Shown piece by piece: positions 26,358-37,406 of a stretch of DNA of 64,000 nt; position 1 is the stretch's first letter, and each line of letters starts with the position of its first letter. The notes beneath the pieces were generated by a model that did no database searches, was not told where the DNA came from, and saw only the letters and a list, made by a program, of their open reading frames with translations. Made by a program: the position numbers and the translations under genes. Origin of the DNA: Bradyrhizobium lablabi (GTDB lineage Bacteria > Pseudomonadota > Alphaproteobacteria > Rhizobiales > Xanthobacteraceae); assembly GCF_900141755.1 (NCBI RefSeq), contig NZ_LT670844.1, positions 2,356,001 through 2,420,000 of the forward strand. Direction: 5' to 3'.

Positions 26358-27398
26358 ATGTACCAGAGTTTCAGCGCACGGCGCGGGCAAGGTCCCGTCG
26401 CGTCCAGGGGGGAATCCCCCGTTTCCGTGATCGGCGCGGGCATCGCCGGCGCATGGCAGGCATTGTTATTTGCGCAGGCCGGCCACGATGTCACGCTGCA
26501 TGAGCGCAGCGACGAAGCAATGACGCTCGCCACCAGCCACTGGGCCGGTGGCATGCTGGCGCCCTGGTGCGAGGCCGAGACTTCGGAGCCGGTGATCAGC
26601 CGGCTCGGCCTGCGCGCGCTCGACCTGTGGCGGAAGGAATTGCCGGACACCCCGTTCAACGGCTCGCTGGTGGTGGCGCACGCCCGCGACCGCAGCGATT
26701 TCGAGCGCTTTGCGAGACTCACGACGAGCCATCAGCGACTGGACGCCAACGCCATCGCAAAACTCGAACCCTCGCTCGAGGGCCGGTTTCGCGAGGCGCT
26801 ATTCTTTGCCGGCGAAGGCCATGTCGAGCCGCGCCGCGTCTTGCCAAAACTGCATCAGCGGATCATCGCCGCCGGCGGAACGATAAAATTCAACAGCGAG
26901 CCGGCGCTCAACGACATCGACGGCATCGTGATCGATTGCCGCGGAATTTCCGCGCGCGACGCCGAGCCCGAGCTGCGCGCCGTCAAGGGCGAACTGATCC
27001 TGATCGAATCCTCAGAGGTAAGACTTTCGCGCCCGGTGCGGCTGATCCATCCGCGCTGGCCGCTCTACGTGATCCCGCGCGAGGACAATCTGTTCATGCT
27101 GGGGGCGACCTCGATCGAGGCCGAGGACACCGGCGTCAGCGTCCGCTCCGCGCTGGAGCTTTTGGGCGCCGCCTATGCGGTGCATCCGGCGTTCGCCGAA
27201 GCGCGCATCGTCGAATTCGGCTCAGGGCTACGCCCGGCATTCCCCGACAATCTGCCGCGCATCGCGGTTCAGAACGAGCGCATCGCCGTGAACGGCCTCT
27301 ATCGCCACGGTTTTCTGATCGCGCCGGCGCTGGCGGAATTGACGCTCGCTTATGTCGAGCGCGGCCAGATCGACAATGAGGTGATGCAATGCGCGTGA
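26358..27398 (+). CDS. thiO: Glycine oxidase ThiO
   Basis: 346 residues; FAD-binding motif VIGAGIAGAWQALLFAQAG at ~22-40 and a C-terminal GLYRHGFLIAPAL typical of ThiO. It oxidises glycine to iminoglycine (dehydroglycine) for the thiazole ring of thiamine. First gene after the riboswitch. The ~22 residues before the dinucleotide fold are unusual; a GTG at 26427 would remove them but lacks an RBS. Overlaps thiS by 10 bp. Confidence 0.92.
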   Translation: MYQSFSARRGQGPVASRGESPVSVIGAGIAGAWQALLFAQAGHDVTLHERSDEAMTLATSHWAGGMLAPWCEAETSEPVISRLGLRALDLWRKELPDTPFNGSLVVAHARDRSDFERFARLTTSHQRLDANAIAKLEPSLEGRFREALFFAGEGHVEPRRVLPKLHQRIIAAGGTIKFNSEPALNDIDGIVIDCRGISARDAEPELRAVKGELILIESSEVRLSRPVRLIHPRWPLYVIPREDNLFMLGATSIEAEDTGVSVRSALELLGAAYAVHPAFAEARIVEFGSGLRPAFPDNLPRIAVQNERIAVNGLYRHGFLIAPALAELTLAYVERGQIDNEVMQCA

Positions 27399-27586
27399 TG
27401 GTCAATGGCGAGGCGCGGGAGATTGTTTCGACACGCGTCGACGCGCTGCTCTCCGAACTCGAATACGAAGGCGCGCATTTTGCCATCGCGCTGAATTACG
27501 ACGTGCTGCCGCGGAGCAAGTGGGCGGAGACGCGGCTGAACAGCGGCGACGAGATCGAGATCATCACGCCAAGGCAGGGAGGGTGA
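27389..27586 (+). CDS. thiS: Sulfur-carrier protein ThiS
   Basis: 65 residues, ubiquitin-like, ending in the required Gly-Gly (PRQGG) that is thiocarboxylated. It delivers sulfur to thiazole synthase ThiG. Its start overlaps the end of thiO, indicating translational coupling. Confidence 0.93.
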   Translation: MRVMVNGEAREIVSTRVDALLSELEYEGAHFAIALNYDVLPRSKWAETRLNSGDEIEIITPRQGG

Positions 27587-27615
27587 GGATGCTGGCGTCG
27601 GCATTCGAGCTTTCT

Positions 27616-27751
27616 CTTACCTCGCCCCGCTTGCGGGGAGAGGTCGGAGACGGCGCGCAGCGGCGTCTCCGGGTGAGGGGGACCCTCCGCGAGTCCTCCC
27701 TTGCCGAGAGGCCCCTCACCCCAACCCTCTCCCCGCAAGAGCGGGGCGAGG
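27616..27751. repeat. ~140-bp composite palindromic repeat, copy 3, inside the thi operon
   Basis: Inverted copy of the repeats at 18149 and 19648, lying in the 193 bp between thiS and thiG. Its strong hairpins would be part of the operon mRNA. Confidence 0.8.
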
Positions 27752-27779
27752 GAGCGCAGCGCCGTCCGGAGAAGGATAA

Positions 27780-28562
27780 ATGCTGAAATTCTACGACCGC
27801 GAATTTTCTTCCCGCCTCTTGATCGGCAGCGCGCTGTATCCGTCGCCCGCGATCATGCAAGGCGCGATCCGGGCCTCAGGCGCGCAGATCGTCACGGTGT
27901 CGCTGCGGCGGGAGGCCGCCGGCGGCAAAACTGGGGACGCGTTCTGGTCGCTGATCCGCGAGCTCGATGTCACCGTGCTGCCAAACACCGCAGGCTGCCG
28001 CAGCGTGCGCGAGGCCGTAACCACCGCAAAACTCGCGCGCGAATTATTTGCCACTTCCTGGATCAAGCTCGAGGTGATCGCCGACAACGACACGCTGCAG
28101 CCCGACGTGGTCGGGCTGGTCGAAGCCGCCGCCATCCTGATCAAGGACGGCTTTGAGGTGTTCCCCTATTGCACCGAAGATTTGAGCGTCGCGATGCGGC
28201 TCGTCGATGCCGGCTGCAAAGTGGTGATGCCGTGGGCGGCGCCGATCGGCAGCGCCAAGGGCATCATCAACCCCGATGCGCTGAGATTGCTGCGCGACCG
28301 GCTGTCCGATATCACGCTGGTGGTCGATGCCGGTTTGGGCGCGCCGTCGCACGCGGCGCAGGCGCTCGAACTCGGTTACGACGCCGTGCTGCTCAATACG
28401 GGAATCGCAAAGGCCGCCGACCCCGTGGCGATGGCGAATGCGTTTCGCCTCGGCGTCGAGGCCGGCCGCGCGGCTTACGAAGCCGGGCTGATGGAAGCCC
28501 GCGATTTTGCCTCTCCTTCAACCCCTGTCGTTGGGACCCCGTTCTGGCATGCCGTATCCTGA
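27780..28562 (+). CDS. thiG: Thiazole synthase ThiG
   Basis: 260 residues, full length for the family. Signatures include [26 protein letters not shown], the Schiff-base Lys in WIKLEVI, and [13 protein letters not shown]. It combines ThiS-thiocarboxylate, dehydroglycine and deoxyxylulose phosphate into the thiazole. The thiE start lies inside its 3' end (14-bp overlap). Confidence 0.95.
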   Translation: MLKFYDREFSSRLLIGSALYPSPAIMQGAIRASGAQIVTVSLRREAAGGKTGDAFWSLIRELDVTVLPNTAGCRSVREAVTTAKLARELFATSWIKLEVIADNDTLQPDVVGLVEAAAILIKDGFEVFPYCTEDLSVAMRLVDAGCKVVMPWAAPIGSAKGIINPDALRLLRDRLSDITLVVDAGLGAPSHAAQALELGYDAVLLNTGIAKAADPVAMANAFRLGVEAGRAAYEAGLMEARDFASPSTPVVGTPFWHAVS

Positions 28563-29175
28563 TCGCTACGCGTATCCTGATCGCTTTTATCCCGTGGTGG
28601 ACAGCCTCGATTGGGTCGCGCGCCTGACCAAACTCGGCGTCGGCACGATCCAGTTGCGTTCGAAAAATCTCGATGACGCCCAGTCATTGCAGATCGTCAG
28701 CGATGCGCTCGAGGTGACAAAGGGCACGCCGACAAAACTCGTGGTCAATGATTATTGGCGCGCCGCGATTGTCGCCGGCGCCAAACATCTGCATCTCGGC
28801 CAGGAAGATCTGGTCGACGCCGACGTCAAGGCGATCCGCGACGCCGGGCTGACGCTCGGCATCTCGACCCACGACGATGCGGAGCTCGAGACGGCATTGC
28901 GTGCCGACCCCGACTACATCGCGCTGGGGCCGATTTTCCCGACCACGCTGAAATCGATGCGGTTCGCGCCGCAGGGCATCCCAAAGATCACGGAATGGAA
29001 GAAGCGCGTCGGCGACATTCCGCTGGTCGCGATCGGCGGCATCAAATTCGAACAGGCGCGCGAGATTTTTGCCGCCGGCGCCGATTCCATCGCGGTCGTC
29101 AGCGACATCACGCAACATCCCGATCCCGACGCGCGCGTGCGCGCCTGGCTCGGGCGGGACGCGGAGGCTGCGTGA
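28549..29175 (+). CDS. thiE: Thiamine phosphate synthase ThiE
   Basis: 208 residues from the ATG at 28549. Phosphate and metal contacts are visible: [43 protein letters not shown]. It joins the pyrimidine and thiazole halves. The N-terminus has a near-perfect 18-bp tandem duplication ([12 protein letters not shown]) that also spans the thiG stop codon. The last base of the operon block is followed by a repeat before thiC. Confidence 0.93.
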   Translation: MPYPDRYAYPDRFYPVVDSLDWVARLTKLGVGTIQLRSKNLDDAQSLQIVSDALEVTKGTPTKLVVNDYWRAAIVAGAKHLHLGQEDLVDADVKAIRDAGLTLGISTHDDAELETALRADPDYIALGPIFPTTLKSMRFAPQGIPKITEWKKRVGDIPLVAIGGIKFEQAREIFAAGADSIAVVSDITQHPDPDARVRAWLGRDAEAA

Positions 29176-29186
29176 TGATTCCATCC

Positions 29187-29276
29187 CCGTCATTGCGAGG
29201 AGCACTTGCGACGAAGCAATCCATCTCTCCATTCGCGCGGCTGCCAGTGGATTGCTTCGCTGCGCTCGCAATGACG
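29187..29276. repeat. Inverted-repeat element between thiE and thiC
   Basis: gtcattgcgaggagcac...gaagcaatccatc and its complement gtggattgcttcgctgcgctcgcaatgacg form a long hairpin. Related copies at 54030-54163 and 58620-58655. Confidence 0.8.
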
Positions 29277-29299
29277 ATCAAAATGCAAAGCAGCGATAA

Positions 29300-31219
<1,920 letters not shown>

Positions 31220-31283
31220 TGCGTTCAGTCCAATATGCGGCAGCGCGGGGATTTCTCAGCGCTGTCGCTTCGCCTAGACTAGA

Positions 31284-32759
31284 CTAGACTAGAGTCTCTT
31301 TTTGTTCGTTGGCTTTGTCGCCAACAAGGCGGAATATGGTTGTCCAGGAGGCGATGATCCCATTTTCTGGAACAATGGAATATGGTTCTCCGTTTGTAAA
31401 GAAATGTTGCGTAATTCCCCCGAAAGCATCTGGGGCGAAGGGATGCTTTGCATTTGGATTATGGAAAATCTGGAGTTCGTCGGACCAATTTTCTTTGTAT
31501 TCGGTGTCGTTGACTTCAAGGCTGAATACTTTGGGAACGACCGCATTGGGATCTGAATCATAGGAAATCCCGATGCGAAAGTAGCTGTGATCTGGCGGTG
31601 CAAATCCGGCCGCGACTCCCATGCGATCGAATTTGGCCAATGTTCCGGCGTTTGAAAAAAGGACGGCAGACACGTTTTCCGAACCTGGCAGATCAAAGAA
31701 TCCCGTTGGTATCACTTTTCCCCTGTAATGGTGGTCGGGATTCTTAACGGCCTTTATGATCAACTTTCCTTCGACCCTTTCCCAATCTACGCGATGCCCA
31801 TACAAATAGGGCCACAGCGCTGAATGCGTGTAAGTCATCGACCCAACTTCCTCTTTCGAGCCAGGAATGTGAAAGTCGGCGATCGCTAGGATGAATGGCT
31901 TGTTTGCCGTGTCTCCACGCTCCCAATAGCTTTCTCCGTCCTTATTCTTCTTGTTCAATTTACTCGTCAGGCTAGAGCCGAATTTCATCGGCATATAGTG
32001 GGCCAGAAACTCTCGCATCTCATCCGGTGTCTTTGGGTCTGGATGTGCTGCTAGCGGGCCATCCTTTGAAGGTCCTACGGTTGTGGCCTCGACGGTGAAC
32101 TCCATACCCGGTGCTCGGCATAGAAAGTCCGGCGCCTCCGGTTGCTTTATGTCAAAGCCCAACTCGCGAAATGTCGCCCAAAGATATAGTTCCCAAAGTC
32201 GTTGATCGAATTGCTTGAATTGAAATTCACTGACGAAGTGTGGATCGCTGGGCGCGAGCCACGGACCGATTTCCCTAAGAACGGCACGCGCCGGAGCTCT
32301 TCCCGATTCCTCTAGTAATATTTTGAAATATGGGTGCAGCTTAGTCCTATCAACTGTCGAAGGCACATAAAGCAAATCGAAGGGTTCGTTAGGCTCGTCC
32401 GCTTGAAACCCAAGTTCCGCAAGATTTGGGTCTTCAAGCGCCGTGGCTATCCGCTCACGAATTCCTCTTGTCGCATACGACTCATTTCGTAGGCTTGCTT
32501 GCACGTCTATACAACGGAATCTGCCAATCCGATCGCGGGCCAGCAGTATCCACCCGTAATCGTCATCGACTAGGTCACGAAAGACCATCCCCAATAGCCG
32601 CTCGTCAGCGTCCGACCAATACGTAAGTTCTTCAGAGATCATTCGCGAAAAAGATAAACGAGTGCCCATCGCGTAAATGTCAAAGCGTGCCGCAGTTAAG
32701 GGCCGACTGAGACCCTCGCGCTTCACGCGGATTTTTGCTTTGCGGCTCGCTTCGCCCAT
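31284..32759 (-). CDS. Uncharacterised protein with possible PD-(D/E)xK motif
   Basis: 491 residues from the ATG at 32759. GC is visibly lower than in neighbours, a sign of transfer. Around residues 186-226, RLWELYLWATFRELGFDI, then PDF (D211) and FTVEATT (E224), resembles the helix-PD-E-x-(K/T) core of the nuclease superfamily, with Thr in place of Lys. The N-terminal ~150 residues are unrecognised. No TM segments. It lies just downstream of the tRNA-like gene, a typical integration position. The stop codon falls inside a ctaga pentanucleotide microsatellite. Function unknown; a defence role is only suggested by context. Confidence 0.7.
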   Translation of the reverse strand: MGEASRKAKIRVKREGLSRPLTAARFDIYAMGTRLSFSRMISEELTYWSDADERLLGMVFRDLVDDDYGWILLARDRIGRFRCIDVQASLRNESYATRGIRERIATALEDPNLAELGFQADEPNEPFDLLYVPSTVDRTKLHPYFKILLEESGRAPARAVLREIGPWLAPSDPHFVSEFQFKQFDQRLWELYLWATFRELGFDIKQPEAPDFLCRAPGMEFTVEATTVGPSKDGPLAAHPDPKTPDEMREFLAHYMPMKFGSSLTSKLNKKNKDGESYWERGDTANKPFILAIADFHIPGSKEEVGSMTYTHSALWPYLYGHRVDWERVEGKLIIKAVKNPDHHYRGKVIPTGFFDLPGSENVSAVLFSNAGTLAKFDRMGVAAGFAPPDHSYFRIGISYDSDPNAVVPKVFSLEVNDTEYKENWSDELQIFHNPNAKHPFAPDAFGGITQHFFTNGEPYSIVPENGIIASWTTIFRLVGDKANEQKETLV

Positions 32760-32800
32760 CGTGGCCTTTAACCCCAACGAATGATCCTCGAAACTAAGAT

Positions 32801-32839
32801 AGCAAAAGGCCCGCTCTACGCAGCTGCGGAGCGGGCCTT
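32801..32839 (-). terminator. Rho-independent terminator of the tRNA-like gene
   Basis: 11-bp stem aaggcccgctc (32806-32816) / gagcgggcctt (32829-32839). Read on the minus strand the stem is followed by TTTTGCT. Confidence 0.8.
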
Positions 32840-32842
32840 CCG

Positions 32843-32930
32843 TATAGGGTGAGGGATTCGAACCCTCGAGACCCTTGCGGGTCTACCTCCGTATCAAGGA
32901 GGCGCCATCAGCCACTCATGCCAACCCTCC
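32843..32930 (-). tRNA. tRNA-Ser-like gene with GAU (Ile) anticodon
   Basis: A class II cloverleaf can be drawn. Acceptor GGAGGGT pairs with ACCCTAT at five positions (G2-A71 mismatched, G1-U72 wobble). The D-arm has GAGTGGCTG. The anticodon stem is CCTCC/GGAGG with loop TTGATAC, giving anticodon GAT at 32895-32893. The long variable arm is AGACCC-GCAA-GGGTCT and the T arm GAGGG-TTCGAAT-CCCTC. No CCA is encoded. The body is serine-type but the anticodon would read Ile codons. It could be a decayed tRNA-Ser, or a non-canonical tRNA. A dedicated terminator follows. Confidence 0.6.
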
Positions 32931-33117
32931 ACCATCTTAGATAGTATGCGCGCAGCTATCTGCAAGAGAGTTAAAATAAGTTCGTGATCCCAATAATTTA
33001 CGAGTAGGACACGTCTAGCGCGTTGAGCCGATTGGTGCAGCGTCATCCGGCCATTTTCCGTCCTCCTCCGGCGACGACGGCGCTATACTCTCCCGCCTCA
33101 AACTGAGAGGTACCCCT

Positions 33118-33300
33118 ATGGCCCTCATCGAACATTTCGCCGCTCCCGCCGGTCCCACCACGCCGCCGCTGTCGTTTGCGATGCGGGCCGGCGACTTGCT
33201 GGTTGTCTCTGGCATTCCCGGCTTTGACGCCGACGGCGCTATACCGGAGACCTTTGAGGCGCAGTTCGGGTTTGTGGTGCGTAACATCAAGCGAGCGTAG
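33118..33300 (+). pseudogene. Truncated RidA-family gene, 5' copy 1
   Basis: The first ~58 codons closely match the intact RidA gene at 37407, including the RBS region (gaggtacccc). Homology stops after VVRNIKR, where a short cccggatgagcgcagcg...tccgggg repeat takes over and adds a stop. The RidA C-terminal half, with the Arg that binds substrate carboxylate, is absent. Confidence 0.85.
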
Positions 33301-33378
33301 CCCGGATGAGCGCAGCGATATCCGGGGATGGCGGAAATCCCCATATCGCCAAGCTCATGCGGGCCACTCGCGCTCTAG

Positions 33379-34929
33379 TTAATTGGAGTCAGCAAAAAAC
33401 AACTCATCAATTCGGCAGGCAGCCTTGAAAATCAGCCCCATCAGGTCCCCTTGATCTGCAGCTTCAGCGAAGGTTTTACCGACCCCTAGCGCACTTAATA
33501 GGGCCTCCAGTTTCGCTGTCGTCTTCCTGACTCCCGTGACCCCTTGGGCGAAGAGAGCCGCCTCTTCTGCAGTAGTAGGGAGAGAAACTACTCCTTTGGC
33601 GATGTCGTCCCTCCACCGTTTAGATGCTTTGGTGACGGCCTTCGCAAAGGCCGACTTCTGTTCGTCCAATCGATCAACAAGAATTTTTTTCTTGCCCTTT
33701 TGCGCGACCTTTAGTGCGTCAACCAGCGGTGCAATTTCTTTGTTCGACTTCTTGCACATCCGCGCATAATAGAAGATCGGTAACCACATTCTTGACTGAG
33801 CTAGGCCGGCGTATATGTATTCAATTGGGTTATCCACTTTCTCCTGTTTGAGAAATTTGTCGAGAATGCTTTCCTGAAATATAGCCGCATGAGCAACTAT
33901 TGTGGTCGTTGGACCTTTGACGGTAACCGGAGCGACCTCGCCGACAAGCTTCAAGGTGGGTGCTCCGAGTTTCTCTTCGAATTCACCCTCTTTGATGAAC
34001 TTTAGGTTCTCGGCTAACTTTTGATCGATGAGAATTGAATGTCCTCCGTCTTCGAGCACATTTCTGTGCGTATCGAGGATCATTGCGTGTCTGGTGCCAA
34101 TGTCAGCGATTCGTCCGGCCGCCTGTGCAAGCGCCGATTGAGCCAACCGGTCTCGTTCATCGAGCATAGCTCGAAGATCTCCAAATTTAATGCGAGATGA
34201 TTGACCAGGATAACGGAAAAGAATTTCGCCCTCGTTCAACCCATCCCCATCTCGGTAAACGATGACTGGAGGATTTAGATACTTGGCGACCTGCAAAAAC
34301 CCTACCAACAATCCGTCAAAATCAATTGTATCCTTGGCAACGATCGTCGGCGTAGGCGAGAGATGAGCCTTTAGCTTATCGACGATCTGCACAATATCTG
34401 TCTTGGAAAACTCCTCCCCAATGCCCTCAACCTTAAAGCCAGTGTTGGAAACACCGAAAAAGATGTGGCCTCCCTTATTGTTCGCGAGTGCGGCGACGGC
34501 CTTAACAATCGCGGTCATCTTCTTGGGATCAAAATCTTTCTTGCACTCGCAACTTTCGTGCTCGCCGCCCTCAAGGCTCCACGTACCGTCGTTCGATTTG
34601 CGAAAGAGCGCTCTTGCTCTTTCTCCAATCGTGCGTTCGATCTTTTTGCCTCTTGTGCTTTTCGAAGATTCATCAAAGGATCGAAGGAAAGCTTCTAGCT
34701 CGTCGTCAGAGGTGGCGGTTATCTGACTCGAATTGCTGTACGATCCGGATCGAATAGTCGAAATACGACCCGTGTTGACAGGACGCTCGGGCCGATTGAA
34801 GAAGAACTGAATATCTTTGTTTTTCAATCCGCGAGCCAGCATCGCTTTAATCAGTGCGATTTCCCGCTCTGTAATGCTCCGAGTCTTCAATTTGGACCAT
34901 ACTATTTCGGTTAAATTCGGCAGACACAA
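33379..34929 (-). CDS. AlbA_2/Schlafen-like DNA-binding protein
   Basis: 516 residues, lower GC than flanks. An N-terminal helix-turn-helix-like segment (~18-62: EREIALIKAMLARGLKNKDI) is followed by an AlbA_2 domain at ~120-230 with ESCECKKDF, VAALANNKGGHIFFGVSNTG and VEGIGEEF. The AlbA_2 fold is shared with Schlafen proteins and is frequent in bacterial mobile and defence loci. The C-terminal ~280 residues are helical and unrecognised. Convergent with the truncated RidA gene, just as the NACHT gene is with the intact RidA. Confidence 0.8.
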   Translation of the reverse strand: MCLPNLTEIVWSKLKTRSITEREIALIKAMLARGLKNKDIQFFFNRPERPVNTGRISTIRSGSYSNSSQITATSDDELEAFLRSFDESSKSTRGKKIERTIGERARALFRKSNDGTWSLEGGEHESCECKKDFDPKKMTAIVKAVAALANNKGGHIFFGVSNTGFKVEGIGEEFSKTDIVQIVDKLKAHLSPTPTIVAKDTIDFDGLLVGFLQVAKYLNPPVIVYRDGDGLNEGEILFRYPGQSSRIKFGDLRAMLDERDRLAQSALAQAAGRIADIGTRHAMILDTHRNVLEDGGHSILIDQKLAENLKFIKEGEFEEKLGAPTLKLVGEVAPVTVKGPTTTIVAHAAIFQESILDKFLKQEKVDNPIEYIYAGLAQSRMWLPIFYYARMCKKSNKEIAPLVDALKVAQKGKKKILVDRLDEQKSAFAKAVTKASKRWRDDIAKGVVSLPTTAEEAALFAQGVTGVRKTTAKLEALLSALGVGKTFAEAADQGDLMGLIFKAACRIDELFFADSN

Positions 34930-35207
34930 CTCTGGAGAGAGTACACCACTGAGCCTTCATAGGGAAGGCAGGAAGGATTAAGCTTTCCCTTTGCTAGCCC
35001 GTAGGATGGTTGAACCCTTGCGAAACCCATTGCCTGTCGCGATTGTCACGATGGGTTTCGCTTCCGCCTTCCCTCGTTGAACTTCGGCGGACGAGATCGC
35101 TCAACCCACCCTACAGACCTCGTCACTTGCCTTGCCCTCATACGCCTTGACAGATACGGGTGGCTCAACGGACGCTCGAAGCAAGCCTTCCTGCAAACGA
35201 GATCGAC

Positions 35208-35853
35208 GTGAGAAACTTTTCCGCTGTTGTTGCGATCGGCCTGCTCGGTGCCTCGGCCATCCCATCGCGCGCCGAAAGCCCGGTGCCTTCGTCATTCACC
35301 GTGATCTCGCCGGTGTTCGGGCAGTTGGTGCGGTATTCGATGCCGGCAAAAATTCGTCACGGCGTCCGAGAACACCGAGGAGAATTTCTATATTCGTGAA
35401 GCCGTGCTCAAGGACGAAACGGGCAATGCGTGGACGCAAATGATCACGGTCACCGGCTCCAGGGGAATGGCGACATCAGCCAATTTCTCGCCGCAAAAAC
35501 TCGCGGCGTCGATCGCGCTGGGTTTCAAGAAGGCCTGTCCTGAAAGCTTCGTCGTCAAGGATCTTGGGGAAACAAAACTCGGCGATCAGGATGCCTATCT
35601 CGCGGTGGCAAGTTGCGGCAAGGTCAATTCGAGCGCGGACGGACACAGCGAAACCGCGCTGATCGTTGCTGTGAGGGGCACCTCCGATGCCTACACGATC
35701 CAGTGGGCCGAGCGCACGCCGCAGGCGTCATTGCCGCCTGGGATCAACGAGGCGATGTGGCGGGAGCGGCTGCGCGAGTTGATGCCGATCCGGCTGTGCG
35801 CGATCGTGCCGGGTGAAGCCGCGCCCTATCCAAGCTGCCTGCAGGGGAAATAG
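35208..35853 (+). pseudogene. Frameshifted paralogue of the secreted protein at 41870
   Basis: From a GTG at 35208 the product begins with a signal peptide (FSAVVAIGLLGASAIPSRA) and FTVISPVFGQLVRYSMP, then shifts frame at a run of five A (35348-35352). Removing one A restores KFVTASENTEENFYIREA and joins the downstream frame that runs to 35853 (ends PYPSCLQGK). The intact paralogue is at 41870-42529. It is either a pseudogene, a sequencing error or a slippage site; the first is most likely. Confidence 0.8.
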
Positions 35854-35895
35854 CGCGCACCTTTGCACGGCCTTGCCCGCAGCCCGTGAGTTCGC

Positions 35896-36080
35896 AGGGC
35901 GGATTGGCAAAGCGTAATCCGCCAACCTGTGCCTCCATAGCTGCTCTTGCGATAGGAAGACTCGGACCTCATCCTGAGGAGCTTGCGAAGCAAGCGTCTC
36001 GAAGGATGGACGTAACATATGGACTCGCGGCCATCCTTCGAGACGCCACGCTGCGCGTGGCTCCTCAGGATGAGGTCGGA
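35896..36080. repeat. REP palindrome plus long inverted repeat
   Basis: ggcggattgg...cgtaatccgcc at 35896-35922, then cctcatcctgaggagcttgc...gtctcgaaggatg and its complement catccttcgagacg...gctcctcaggatgagg (35968-36078). Relatives at 12532 and 50517. Confidence 0.75.
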
Positions 36081-36179
36081 GATAAGTTCGCTCATCCTCG
36101 CGCAAGCGAAGTCGTGACGCGCCGAGCCGCGACAAAACACCACGACGGGCAAATTTCCGCTTAACCCGTCGGGCAAATC

Positions 36180-36620
36180 AGTGATTTAGCTTCGCGTGTC
36201 TCACCCGATGAGAGGGGCGGGTCGCGATCGTCACGAACGCGCGGTGGGATGCGGTGGACGCGAAAGCGGCGAATGACGAACGCTGTTGTCGCGGACGGCG
36301 AAGCCGTGTGGTCCTGGCGCCCCGACGCTGGCGTCAAGTTCTTGAGAAGCAAGCTTCTCAGGGATGACGGTGGCAAGAAAGCCCGGTCACCGGGGAGAGC
36401 ACGGAATAAGCCGGTAAACCACCGCGCAGGGAAAGCCGGATTGCCTCCGCTGAACCTGTATGCTCGTGTGCGTTTTTTGTGCATTTTTGCACACGAGACC
36501 GCGGGTGCAGCGCGCACCCGGCTTTCCCTGCGCCCTCTTGTTCATTGAGAGGGTGCAAATTGACGCAAAGCTCGGGCGCATCGCGCCGCGAGAATGCGGA
36601 CGCACATCCTCTCGCTGTTT
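36180..36620. repeat. Long non-coding interspersed element
   Basis: Within the ~900-bp gene-free stretch 35854-36749. A perfect 16-bp inverted repeat, gcgcagggaaagccgg (36424-36439) and its complement (36518-36533), encloses a segment with a gtgtgc...gcacac hairpin and T runs. ORFs crossing it on both strands have no recognisable protein character. From its look it is a dispersed Bradyrhizobium-type repeat, but no second copy is in this window. Confidence 0.45.
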
Positions 36621-36749
36621 GACAATCGAATCTGTATTTCCGAAAGCCCGTCACCAGTGGAGTGCCGGACGGTGGGCACGGCGCAATAGCGTATTATCTT
36701 CACCAACCAGGCGCCCTTGATCCCCTGCCTCACCCCAGGAGGTACCCCA

Positions 36750-36877
36750 TGGCCCCCATCAAACATTTCGCCGCTCCCGCCGGTCTCACCACGCCGCCGC
36801 TGTCGTTTGCGGCGCGGACCGGCGACTTGCTGTTCGTCTCGGGGCTACCGCGAACAATTTGCGGCCTTTCGACTTGA
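36750..36877 (+). pseudogene. Truncated RidA-family gene, 5' copy 2
   Basis: Shares the 33 bp before and including the ATG (cccctgcctcaccccaggag...) and the first ~34 codons with the intact gene at 37407, diverging after LLFVSG. The tail is unrelated and soon stops. Confidence 0.85.
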
Positions 36878-36988
36878 AACCGTCAGGCTTTTGCCGCACC
36901 ACTTGCGGGCTCAACCATCGCGAAAGATGGGCACCGCCTCGGCGTCCTGCGGAGCCCGGTGCAGCATTTCTAGCCAGGAGGTTTCTTC

Positions 36989-37246
36989 ATGCGTCGCCTT
37001 CCCGCCCTTTGTGCCGCTGCCTGCATCGCAGTTGCGGCCGTCGCCGTCGTCAGCCCCGCAGAGGCCGGCTATTATCTGATCCGCTGGGACAACACCGGCG
37101 TCTGCCAGGTCTGGAACGACACCCTGACGTTCAAGCCGTGGCAGTGGCCGTCGAATTACAAGGTCATTAGCAAGCCGGTGCCGACCTTCTCCGCCGCGTT
37201 TGCGGCGAAGGAAACATTGCGGCAACAAGGCCGCTGCACGGTCTAA
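36989..37246 (+). CDS. Small secreted protein, LIRW family, copy 1
   Basis: 85 residues with a signal peptide (to AEA-GY) and AGGAGG before the ATG. The mature part is YYLIRWDNTGVCQVWNDT... with two Cys. Its paralogue is at 41443-41700 (LIRWSDTGFCQVWDES). Family and function not recognised; both copies lie beside the duplicated RidA and secreted-protein genes. Confidence 0.75.
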   Translation: MRRLPALCAAACIAVAAVAVVSPAEAGYYLIRWDNTGVCQVWNDTLTFKPWQWPSNYKVISKPVPTFSAAFAAKETLRQQGRCTV

Positions 37247-37406
37247 CGCGAGCGGCAAGGCGGACGAGCGTAGGGTGGATCAGCGGCCCGTCCGCCTTCG
37301 CTCGTTGAGCTACGGCGGACAAGTCGCCTAACTCCACCTACGTACTAGCTTCACGAGACGCGTCCCACTGCGCTAAAGTCCCCTGCCTCACCCCAGGAGG
37401 TACCCC

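Noticed and set aside
18149..29276. CRISPR array suspected from repeated blocks
   Set aside because: Repeats are palindromic, widely spaced and not regularly interspaced; no cas genes.
36161..36517. 118-codon minus-strand ORF in the gene-free zone
   Set aside because: It crosses the inverted-repeat element and looks like translated repeat, not a protein.
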